From assembly GCF_010726645.1 (NCBI RefSeq), contig NZ_AP022563.1, positions 5,146,001-5,210,000 of the forward strand: a stretch of 64,000 nt of DNA, in the 5' to 3' direction. The notes beneath the pieces were generated by a model. The model had not been told where the DNA came from. It saw only the letters and a list, made by a program, of their open reading frames with translations, and searched no databases. Made by a program: the position numbers and the translations under genes. Shown piece by piece: positions 24,460 through 31,817 of this stretch (positions are counted from its first letter, which is position 1; the number at the start of each line of letters is the position of its first letter). This DNA comes from Mycolicibacterium duvalii. Lineage in GTDB: Bacteria > Actinomycetota > Actinomycetes > Mycobacteriales > Mycobacteriaceae.

Positions 24460-24524
24460 TGTCGCGCTCTCCACCTGCCAAACATCTTGTCGTCGAGCAA
24501 CTCCCGCCCGGCTATGATCGCCGA

Positions 24525-24995
24525 ATGCCGGACACCACGTACTCGAATCGCACCGCCGCAGGATGGGTCGCCCCAGCCGCCCTGGTCATCGCCCTCGTCG
24601 CTGCGGTGCTCGCCGCGTGGGGTCTGCTGCGCTCCGATGACTCCGCGAGCAGCGCCGGATCAGTCGACAAAACGCAGCTGTGCTCAGCTTTCGAGACCGT
24701 GCGCAATGCGGTGTCGCTGCAGACCAACGCCAATCTGGGACCTGACCGGGTCGCGACGCAGGCAGTGGCCGCCAACGCCCGGCTGGCCACGCTGGGCGGC
24801 GGACAGTACCTGCGCTGGCAGGTCAGCGATGCAGAACCGGGCGAACTCGCGGACGCGGTGCGCTCTTTCGCCGACGATCTCACCGAGATCGGGATGGGGC
24901 AGCTCGCCGGCGCGGGCAGTGCCGACCAGGCCCAGACCGAGCGCATGAACAACGCCCAGACCACTGCGGCGAGGGTCGACGAGCTCTGCGCCTAG
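24525..24995 (+). CDS. Hypothetical membrane-anchored protein
   Basis: This 156-residue protein has a single N-terminal membrane helix (about 13-36, WVAPAALVIALVAAVLAAWG) and an exported, largely helical domain with two cysteines (LCSAF near residue 53 and the penultimate residue DELCA). The spacing suggests one disulfide closing a helical bundle. No family is recognised. It ends 11 bases before the convergent stop of the minus-strand hydratase gene. An upstream in-frame extension to 24459 overlaps the terminator and is not preferred. Confidence 0.65.
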   Translation: MPDTTYSNRTAAGWVAPAALVIALVAAVLAAWGLLRSDDSASSAGSVDKTQLCSAFETVRNAVSLQTNANLGPDRVATQAVAANARLATLGGGQYLRWQVSDAEPGELADAVRSFADDLTEIGMGQLAGAGSADQAQTERMNNAQTTAARVDELCA

Positions 24996-25005
24996 CCCCG
25001 GGCGG

Positions 25006-25866
25006 TCAGGCGGGCACGAATTCCACGCCCGCCAGCGCGACGGCGTTGTCCCGCTCGGGTGCGGTGACCGTGGCGGTGTAGGCCCCGTCCTGCTTCCACA
25101 CGCTGATGCGCAGCGTCTCGCCGGGGAACACGACACCGGCCATCCGGGCGCCGTAGGTCTTCAGGCCGCTGACGTCACCGTCGAGGAGATTGTCCACCAG
25201 CGTCTTGCACGTCATCCCGTACGTGCACAGCCCGTGCAGGATGGGACGCGGGAATCCTGCTGCGGCAGCGAAATCCGGATCCGAGTGCAGAGGGTTGCGG
25301 TCGCCGCACATCCGGTAGAGCAGCGCCTGCTGCGGGGACGTCGGCACGGTCAGCTCCAGGTCGGGGGACCGGTCGGGGGCCGCCGACGACCCCGACGGGC
25401 CGCGGTCGCCGCCGAAGCCACCCTCGCCGCGGGCGAAGATCGACCGCTTCTGCGTCCACAGCAGCGTGCCGGCCGGATCGTTGACGGTCGTTTCCGACCA
25501 GATCACCGCGGCCTTGCCCTTGTCCCAGATCTCGGTGAACCGGGTGACCGCGGTGCCGGTGCCCGACGGCGGGATCGGCCCGGGAACCGTCACCGCCTCG
25601 CTGGCATGTAGCACCTTGCTGAGCTCGATGTCGATGCCCGGGAACTTCACCGCCGGCGGCTCGGTCATGTGGAAGCTCTGCGCCACATTGCCGAACGTCG
25701 GCAGCACCTGCGGGGTGTCGTCGGTCAGGTAGCGCAGCTCACGCTTGTCCATCGGGTCTGCACCCGCGCCCAAGCCCAGGTGGTACAGCTGGACATCGCT
25801 GCTGGTCCACGAGAATTCGACAGGTGCAAGCTCGGCGCCGAGCGCTTCGTCGAGGTTGATGGGCAC
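25006..25866 (-). CDS. chsH3: ChsH3-like MaoC enoyl-CoA hydratase (Rv3538-like)
   Basis: The 286-residue protein is a double hot-dog hydratase 2. The C-terminal half carries the active-site motif GDRNPLHSDPDFAAAAGF followed by RPILHGLCTYG. The N-terminal half is the degenerate substrate-binding fold. M. tuberculosis has a protein of the same length and position next to kstD (Rv3538, named ChsH3 or Hsd4B), which hydrates a CoA-thioester of the sterol side chain. It is separated from kstD by only a few bases and so is co-transcribed from the KstR-controlled promoter at 27554. Confidence 0.87.
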   Translation of the reverse strand: MPINLDEALGAELAPVEFSWTSSDVQLYHLGLGAGADPMDKRELRYLTDDTPQVLPTFGNVAQSFHMTEPPAVKFPGIDIELSKVLHASEAVTVPGPIPPSGTGTAVTRFTEIWDKGKAAVIWSETTVNDPAGTLLWTQKRSIFARGEGGFGGDRGPSGSSAAPDRSPDLELTVPTSPQQALLYRMCGDRNPLHSDPDFAAAAGFPRPILHGLCTYGMTCKTLVDNLLDGDVSGLKTYGARMAGVVFPGETLRISVWKQDGAYTATVTAPERDNAVALAGVEFVPA

Positions 25867-25869
25867 GGA

Positions 25870-27552
25870 TTACGCCTTTCCTGCCAGGTGGAGCGCCGCG
25901 AGGTAACCGAAGGTCATCGCCGGGCCGATGGTGCCGCCCGGACCCGGGTAGGTGTGGCCCATCACCGGTGCGCTGACATTACCTGCAGCATAGAGCCCTT
26001 CGATCACCGTGCCGTCGTCGCGGACCGCGCGGCCGTGCACATCGGTGACGATGCCACCCTTGGTTCCGAGGTCGCCCGGCACCATCTTCGCGGCGTAGAA
26101 CGGCCCGTGGCTGATCTCGCCGAGGTTCGGGTTGGGTTTGTTGGTCGGGTCGCCGTAGTAGCGGTCGTAGGCGCTCTCGCCCCGCTTGAAATCCTCGTCC
26201 ACCCCGGAGCGGGCGAATCCGTTGAATCGCTGCACCGTGGCCTTGAACGCGTCGGCCGGCAGTCCTGTCTTCGCCGCCAGCTCGTCGAGGGTGTCGGCCT
26301 TGACGATCACGCCCGACTCCAGCCACTTCTTCGGAATGCGCTGTCCCGGCTGCAGTCCCGCGAAGATGTAGCGGTCCCGGTACTGCTGGTCGAAGACCAG
26401 CCAGGCCGGGATGTTCTCACCCGGCCCGGGTCCCTGCCCGTACTGGCCGCCGTACATTTGGTGGCACGCCTCGACGTAGGGCATCGACTCGTTCATGAAG
26501 CGCTTGCCGTTCATGTTGACGATGATCGAGCCGGGCGAATTGCGCTCCGACAGTGCGAACCACGGCGCGCCGACCAGCGGAACCGTGGGCCCCCACCACG
26601 CGTCTTCCATGACATCCAGTGCCGCGCCGAGCTTTTCGGCGGCGACGATGCCGTCGCCGGTGTTGGCCACCGCGCCGACCGTCCACTCGGTGGTGATCGG
26701 GGCACGCTGGTACTTCACCCGCATCTGCTCGTTGTGTTCGAAGCCGCCACTGCCCAGGATCACCCCGCGGCGCGCCCGGATCAGTTGCGGCTCAGCCGCC
26801 TCGCCCGCGGTCGTGTCACGCACGTAGACACCGCGCACCACGCCGCCCTCGACGTAGAGGTCGGTCAGCGCGGTGTTGAGCAGGACTGGGACCCCGGCGT
26901 CGCGCAGCGCGATGCGCAGCGGGGCGATCAACGCGCGGCCCATGCCCACCAGGTTCTTCCGCGTCGTGTTGGCCCATACCGTGCGGGCGCCGACCTTGAG
27001 GCTGCGGAGCAGGCCGCGCGGATGACGCTTGAGCTGGTTGAGTCGCACATAGTCCTGCTGCATCACCACCATGTTCAACGGGACCTTGCCGTACGGCGGC
27101 TCCAGGCCGGCAAGATCTGGTCCCAGCTTGTTGGCGTCGAACGGCTTCGGTTCCACTGAGCGGCCGGTGGCCTTGCCGCCGGGCGTCTCGGGGTAGTAGT
27201 CGGCGTAGTTCGGCACCCAGCACAACTTCAGCGGCGAGTTCTTCAGGACGAAGGACAGCATCTCCGGGCCGCGGTCGAGGTAGGTGTCGATCTTCTCGGC
27301 CGGGACCACGTCGCCGATGATCGAGTGCAGGTAGGTCCGGGCGGCCTCGCGGGTGTCCTCGACCCCGTCGCGCCGCAGCACCTCGTTGTTCGGAATCCAC
27401 ACGCCGCCACCTGACCGCGCAGTGGAACCACCGTAGTGCGGGGCCTTCTCAACGACTATCGTCGAGAGTCCCTGGTGGGCGGCGGTGAGGGCGGCGACCA
27501 TGCCCGCGGCGCCGCTGCCGACCACGACGACGTCATACTCCTGCTCCGTCAT
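25870..27552 (-). CDS. kstD: 3-ketosteroid delta-1-dehydrogenase KstD
   Basis: The 560-residue flavoprotein starts at MTEQEYDVVVVGSGAAGM, an FAD-binding GxGxxG. GGSTARSGGGVWIPNN and the C-terminal TYPGPGGTIGP (Tyr and Gly spaced as in the known active site) identify the family. It introduces the 1,2 double bond in ring A of 4-androstenedione, a step toward ring B opening with KshA. A longer in-frame start at 27621 would run through the KstR operator and lacks family sequence, so the ATG at 27552 is chosen. That ATG is next to the operator, so the message may be leaderless. It is co-transcribed with chsH3. Confidence 0.93.
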   Translation of the reverse strand: MTEQEYDVVVVGSGAAGMVAALTAAHQGLSTIVVEKAPHYGGSTARSGGGVWIPNNEVLRRDGVEDTREAARTYLHSIIGDVVPAEKIDTYLDRGPEMLSFVLKNSPLKLCWVPNYADYYPETPGGKATGRSVEPKPFDANKLGPDLAGLEPPYGKVPLNMVVMQQDYVRLNQLKRHPRGLLRSLKVGARTVWANTTRKNLVGMGRALIAPLRIALRDAGVPVLLNTALTDLYVEGGVVRGVYVRDTTAGEAAEPQLIRARRGVILGSGGFEHNEQMRVKYQRAPITTEWTVGAVANTGDGIVAAEKLGAALDVMEDAWWGPTVPLVGAPWFALSERNSPGSIIVNMNGKRFMNESMPYVEACHQMYGGQYGQGPGPGENIPAWLVFDQQYRDRYIFAGLQPGQRIPKKWLESGVIVKADTLDELAAKTGLPADAFKATVQRFNGFARSGVDEDFKRGESAYDRYYGDPTNKPNPNLGEISHGPFYAAKMVPGDLGTKGGIVTDVHGRAVRDDGTVIEGLYAAGNVSAPVMGHTYPGPGGTIGPAMTFGYLAALHLAGKA

Positions 27553-27553
27553 G

Positions 27554-27567
27554 TAGAACACGTTATA
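27554..27567. promoter_or_regulatory. KstR operator between kstD and hsaE
   Basis: TAGAACACGTTATA fits TnnAACnnGTTnnA exactly. It lies between divergent kstD and hsaE-hsaG-hsaF and begins just one base upstream of the kstD start codon, so bound KstR would cover kstD initiation. The sterol-CoA-responsive repressor KstR is expected to control both directions. Confidence 0.85.
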
Positions 27568-27625
27568 GAATTGCCCGGCCGACCCACAACTGTGCCGGTC
27601 GACGAAACGAGGGGACTTCATCTAG

Positions 27626-28411
27626 ATGCTCAGTTCCGAGGTCCGTGAGCAACTTGCCGCCGACTTGGCGCAGGCCGAACGCAGCCGGGAGCCGATCGCT
27701 CCGCTGACCGATGCGCATCCCGACATCGACGTGGTCGACGCTTACGAGATCCAGTTGATCAACATCCGCCAGAAGGTGGCCGAAGGCGCGCGGGTCGTCG
27801 GCCACAAGGTCGGCCTCTCCTCGGAGGCCATGCAGAAGATGATGAACGTCGACGAGCCCGACTACGGCCATCTGCTCGACGACATGCAGGTCTTCCAAGA
27901 CGTTCCAGTCAAGGCCGGGCGATATCTGTATCCGCGGGTCGAGGTCGAGGTCGGCTTCGTCCTCGCCGACGATTTGCCCGGGGCCGGCTGCACCGAAGAC
28001 GACGTACTGGCCGCGACGGCAGCGTTCTGCCCCGCCATCGAGCTCATCGACACGCGGATCACCAACTGGCAGATCAAGCTCTGCGACACCATCGCCGACA
28101 ACGCCTCGTCGGCGGGGTGGGTGCTCGGGGAGGCGCGGGTGTCGCCCAAGGACGTAAATATCCGGGCGATCGATGCGGTGCTGAGCAACAACGGCGAGGT
28201 GGTGGCCGAGGGACGCAGCGACGCGGTGCTGGGCAACCCGGTCACCGCGGTGGCGTGGCTGGCCCGCAAGGTCGACCAATTCGGTGTCCGGTTGAAAGCC
28301 GGCGACATCGTGCTGCCGGGGTCGTGCACCCGTGCGATAGATGCACCGCCCGGCAGCCATTTCGTCGCCGAGTTCAGCGGTTTAGGTTCAGTACAGCTCA
28401 GTTTCGAATAA
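27626..28411 (+). CDS. hsaE: HsaE, 2-hydroxypenta-2,4-dienoate-type hydratase
   Basis: The 261-residue enzyme belongs to the 2-keto-4-pentenoate hydratase/FAH-like family. VVGHKVGLSSEAMQKMM, then VEVEVGFVLADDL and AIELIDTRI carry the metal-binding acidic residues. In steroid degradation it hydrates 2-hydroxy-hexa-2,4-dienoate, released from rings C/D or A/B cleavage by HsaD, to 4-hydroxy-2-oxohexanoate. It is followed closely by hsaG and hsaF, the order found in M. tuberculosis, and diverges from kstD across a KstR box. Confidence 0.93.
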   Translation: MLSSEVREQLAADLAQAERSREPIAPLTDAHPDIDVVDAYEIQLINIRQKVAEGARVVGHKVGLSSEAMQKMMNVDEPDYGHLLDDMQVFQDVPVKAGRYLYPRVEVEVGFVLADDLPGAGCTEDDVLAATAAFCPAIELIDTRITNWQIKLCDTIADNASSAGWVLGEARVSPKDVNIRAIDAVLSNNGEVVAEGRSDAVLGNPVTAVAWLARKVDQFGVRLKAGDIVLPGSCTRAIDAPPGSHFVAEFSGLGSVQLSFE

Positions 28412-28428
28412 CCGATAGAGGACCAGCA

Positions 28429-29355
28429 ATGTCTACGGCCAAAAAGGCTTCCGTCGCGATCGTCGGGTCCGGCAACATCAGCACCGACCTGCTCTACAAG
28501 CTGCTGCGCTCGGAGTGGCTCGAACCCCGGTGGATGATCGGCATCGACCCAGACAGTGAAGGTCTGGCGCGGGCCCGCAAGCTCGGCCTGGAGACGTCGC
28601 ACGAAGGCGTGGACTGGCTGCTCGCACAGTCGGAGAAGCCCGACATGGTGTTCGAGGCGACCAGCGCCTACGTGCACCGCGACGCCGCCCCCCGGTACGC
28701 CGAGGCGGGTATCCGGGCCATCGATCTGACCCCGGCCGCAATCGGCCCGGGGGTGATCCCCCCGGCCAACCTGCGCGAACACCTCGACGCCCCGAACGTC
28801 AACATGGTGACCTGCGGCGGACAGGCCACCATCCCGATGGTCTACGCCGTGTCGCGGGTGGTGGAGGTGCCCTACGCCGAGATCGTGGCGTCGGTGTCGT
28901 CGGCGTCGGCCGGTCCTGGCACGCGCGCCAACATCGACGAGTTCACCAAGACCACCAGCGCCGGTGTCGAGGTGATCGGCGGGGCCAAGCGCGGCAAGGC
29001 CATCATCATCCTCAACCCGGCCGAGCCGCCGATGATCATGCGCGACACCATCTTCTGCGCGATCCCGGAGGACGCCGACCACGCCGCGATCACCCAGTCC
29101 ATCAAGGACGTGGTCGCCGAGGTGCAGACCTACGTGCCCGGGTACCGACTGCTCAACGAACCGCAGTTCGACGAGCCGTCGGTGGTCAACGGCGGCAACC
29201 ACGTGGTGACCGTGTTCGTGGAAGTGGAGGGTGCGGGCGACTACCTGCCGCCCTACGCTGGAAATCTGGACATCATGACCGCAGCCGCGGCGAAGGTGGG
29301 CGAAGAGATAGCCAAGGATCGCGTCGCCGCGGTGCAGGCAGGAGCGCAAGCATGA
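28429..29355 (+). CDS. hsaG: HsaG, acylating acetaldehyde/propanal dehydrogenase
   Basis: The 308-residue protein opens with a Rossmann motif (VAIVGSGNIST) and has the catalytic Cys129 in NMVTCGGQAT. It converts the aldehyde channelled from HsaF (propanal in steroid degradation) to propionyl-CoA with NAD and CoA. It forms a complex with HsaF, whose start overlaps this gene's stop (ATGA). The start ATG is preceded by GAGGACC. A longer upstream frame overlaps hsaE and is not real. Confidence 0.94.
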   Translation: MSTAKKASVAIVGSGNISTDLLYKLLRSEWLEPRWMIGIDPDSEGLARARKLGLETSHEGVDWLLAQSEKPDMVFEATSAYVHRDAAPRYAEAGIRAIDLTPAAIGPGVIPPANLREHLDAPNVNMVTCGGQATIPMVYAVSRVVEVPYAEIVASVSSASAGPGTRANIDEFTKTTSAGVEVIGGAKRGKAIIILNPAEPPMIMRDTIFCAIPEDADHAAITQSIKDVVAEVQTYVPGYRLLNEPQFDEPSVVNGGNHVVTVFVEVEGAGDYLPPYAGNLDIMTAAAAKVGEEIAKDRVAAVQAGAQA

Positions 29356-30416
29356 GTGGGACCGAGGACATCTACTTCAACCCGATCTGGGACGTCCGGA
29401 TGACCGACACGTCACTGCGGGACGGGTCGCATCACAAGCGCCACCAGTTCACCAAGGACGAGGTCGGCGCCATCGTCGCCGCGCTGGACGCGGCCGGGGT
29501 GCCGGTCATCGAGGTCACTCACGGCGACGGCCTCGGCGGTTCCAGCTTCAACTACGGGTTCTCCAAGACCCCCGAGCAGGAGCTGATCAAACTCGCCGCC
29601 GCGACGGCCAAAGAGTCCAAGATCGCTTTCCTGATGTTGCCGGGGGTCGGCACCAAGGAGGACATCAAGGAAGCGCAGAACAACGGCGGGTCGATCTGCC
29701 GCATCGCCACCCACTGCACCGAGGCCGACGTGTCGATCCAGCACTTCGGCTTGGCGCGCGAACTCGGCCTGGAAACCGTCGGCTTCCTGATGATGAGCCA
29801 CACCATCCCCCCCGAGAAGCTGGCCAAGCAGGCGCGCATCATGGCCGACGCCGGCTGCCAGTGCGTCTACGTCGTCGATTCCGCCGGTGCGCTGGTGCTC
29901 GAAGGTGTCCGCGATCGAGTTCAGGCGCTCGTCACCGAACTCGGCGACGACGCGCAGGTCGGCTTTCACGGGCACGAGAACCTCGGCCTGGGCGTGGCGA
30001 ACTCGATCGAGGCGGTACGCGCCGGAGCCAAGCAGATCGACGGCTCCTGCCGCCGGTTCGGTGCCGGTGCCGGCAACGCCCCCGTCGAGGCGCTCATCGG
30101 CGTGTTCGACAAGATCGGTGTCAAGACCGGGATCGACTTCTTCGACATCGCCGACGCGGCCGAGGAGGTCGTCGCCCCGGCCATGCCCGCCGAGTGCCTG
30201 CTCGACCGCAATGCACTGATCATGGGGTACTCGGGGGTCTACTCCAGCTTCCTCAAGCACGCGATTCGGCAGTCCGAGCGTTACGGCGTGCCCGCGCACC
30301 AGCTGCTGCATCGCGCCGGGCAGCGCAAGCTCATCGGCGGTCAGGAAGACCAGCTCATCGACATCGCGCTGGAGATCAAACGCGAGCAGGAAACCGCCGC
30401 AACCCAGGCGACCTAG
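29352..30416 (+). CDS. hsaF: HsaF, 4-hydroxy-2-oxovalerate/oxohexanoate aldolase
   Basis: This 354-residue TIM-barrel aldolase of the DmpG/BphI type has the metal and substrate motif MTDTSLRDGSHHKRHQF and a second metal site at GFHGHENLGLG. The DmpG-like C-terminal communication region carries the aldehyde channel to HsaG. It cleaves 4-hydroxy-2-oxohexanoate to pyruvate and propanal. It is coupled to hsaG and is the last gene of the hsaEGF operon. Confidence 0.94.
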   Translation: MSGTEDIYFNPIWDVRMTDTSLRDGSHHKRHQFTKDEVGAIVAALDAAGVPVIEVTHGDGLGGSSFNYGFSKTPEQELIKLAAATAKESKIAFLMLPGVGTKEDIKEAQNNGGSICRIATHCTEADVSIQHFGLARELGLETVGFLMMSHTIPPEKLAKQARIMADAGCQCVYVVDSAGALVLEGVRDRVQALVTELGDDAQVGFHGHENLGLGVANSIEAVRAGAKQIDGSCRRFGAGAGNAPVEALIGVFDKIGVKTGIDFFDIADAAEEVVAPAMPAECLLDRNALIMGYSGVYSSFLKHAIRQSERYGVPAHQLLHRAGQRKLIGGQEDQLIDIALEIKREQETAATQAT

Positions 30417-30522
30417 CTCCTTACGCCCCTGTGGTCCTGACCACGCACGTGTTTGGCGAGCATGTCGACCGGCTAGGCATCACGTTGCGACCGTCTGATC
30501 GCACAGCGAAGGAGTGATTTCG

Positions 30523-30993
30523 ATGAACCCGTCCGCAACGAACGTGCGCCGGGGTCTGTTCGGCGTTTTCGCCGGTGGGCTGCTGGCCTTCGGTTCGGCG
30601 GCGATCGTCGCACCGGTGTCCAACGCGCAGCCGGAGACCTCGCCTGACTGCTCCGCGGCCGGTGTGGCCGGCACGGTGAGCACAGCCGTCGCGGCTGAAG
30701 GCGCCTACCTGACGGCCAACCCGCAGGTCAACGATGCGCTGTCGGGCATCTCGGCGCAGCCGCAGGAGCAGGCGCAGACCGCCTACCAGGCGTATCTCGA
30801 GGAGAACCCCCAGGTGCGGCAGGCGCTCACCGACATCTACCAGCCGGTTGGCACCGTGAACACGCAGTGCAACCTGGATCTGACTCCGACGCCGGTGGCG
30901 CAGGCCGTCTGGAGCTTCAGCAGCGGGGCCGCCGAGTCGCCCGCGCAGACCCCGCCCGCGGAGCCGACAGCGCCGCCCACCCCGGTCGGCTGA
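30523..30993 (+). CDS. Secreted haemophore-like (MHB domain) protein
   Basis: The 156-residue protein has a signal peptide (LFGVFAGGLLAFGSAAIVA, cleavage near SNAQ) and a small helical domain bounded by two cysteines (PDCSAAG and NTQCNL). The pattern YLTANPQVNDALSGI and YLEENPQVRQALTDIY matches the mycobacterial haem-binding MHB family (Rv0203-type). It then has a Pro-rich tail. Such proteins bind haem outside the cell and pass it to MmpL transporters. The ATG at 30523 is preferred because AAGGAG at 30509-30514 is well spaced; a GTG lies at 30514. Confidence 0.8.
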   Translation: MNPSATNVRRGLFGVFAGGLLAFGSAAIVAPVSNAQPETSPDCSAAGVAGTVSTAVAAEGAYLTANPQVNDALSGISAQPQEQAQTAYQAYLEENPQVRQALTDIYQPVGTVNTQCNLDLTPTPVAQAVWSFSSGAAESPAQTPPAEPTAPPTPVG

Positions 30994-31084
30994 CCGAACG
31001 GGCCCGTCGGCATGGCGACCCCGGTCTGCTGCCGGTGCGCAGGTAGGCTCACGCTGGCTGCCGTGTGATCGCGGCGGTTGCCGC

Positions 31085-31786
31085 ATGCCTGTGACGCGGC
31101 CCATCCACAACGTGGGAGAGCGTCTGAGCGAGTCCCACGTCGTCGAGGCGGTCACTCCGCGCGCCCGGGGGTGGATACACCTCTGCTCGGCGGTTGCCGC
31201 CCTGATCGCGGGTACCGCGCTGGTCGCGAGCGCATGGCGGTCCACGTCTCCGCAGGCGGGCTGGGCGGCTTTGGTCTACGCCACGTCGGTGGTGGCCATG
31301 TTCACGGTCAGTGCCACCTACCACCGGGTGCGGTGGTCCTCGGCGCCGGCCGCGAAGTGGATGATGCGGCTGGACCACTCGATGATCTTCGCGTTCATCG
31401 CGGCCTGCTACACCCCGCTGGCAGTGCTGACGATGGAACCGCAGACCGGTGCCGAACTGCTCACGATCGTGTGGACAGGCGCAGCCGCCGGTGTGGTGCT
31501 GAAGGTGTGCTGGCCGGTGGCCCCGCGGTGGGTGGGGGTGGCGCTCTATTTGCTCTTGGGCTACGTGGCGTTGTGGTTCGCCGGCACGCTGCTCGATGGT
31601 GCCGGGATCACCGTGGTGGGACTGCTCGTCGCGGGCGCGGCCCTCTACAACATCGGTGCGATCCTCTACGGCGCGCGATGGCCCAATCCGTGGCCCGAGA
31701 CGTTCGGCCACCACGAGTTCTTCCACGCCTTCACCACAGCCGCCGCGGCCTGTCACTTCGTGGCCATCTGGCTCGTCGTGCACTAG
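31085..31786 (+). CDS. Hemolysin III/TrhA-family membrane protein
   Basis: The 233-residue protein has seven predicted helices and the family's conserved residues: Ser and His in FTVSATYHRV, RLDHSMIFAFIAACYTPL, and GHHEFFHAFTTAAAACHF near the end. The CREST superfamily coordinates a metal through these histidines. Bacterial members are implicated in membrane-energetics homeostasis rather than true haemolysis. The gene stands alone between the haemophore-like gene and the helicase. The longer overlapping frame from 31078 is a shadow. Confidence 0.88.
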   Translation: MPVTRPIHNVGERLSESHVVEAVTPRARGWIHLCSAVAALIAGTALVASAWRSTSPQAGWAALVYATSVVAMFTVSATYHRVRWSSAPAAKWMMRLDHSMIFAFIAACYTPLAVLTMEPQTGAELLTIVWTGAAAGVVLKVCWPVAPRWVGVALYLLLGYVALWFAGTLLDGAGITVVGLLVAGAALYNIGAILYGARWPNPWPETFGHHEFFHAFTTAAAACHFVAIWLVVH

Positions 31787-31817
31787 GTCCGTCGGACCCG
31801 GCGGGCACGATGGGCTG

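Noticed and set aside
22769..24481. Long Ala/Val-rich minus-strand frame and a second plus frame (23358-24410)
   Set aside because: They are shadows of the GGC/GGT-rich PGRS repeats; composition explains the lack of stops.
25669..27159. 496-codon plus-strand frame over kstD
   Set aside because: It is antisense to kstD, which has full FAD and active-site motifs. No ribosome site or domain is present.
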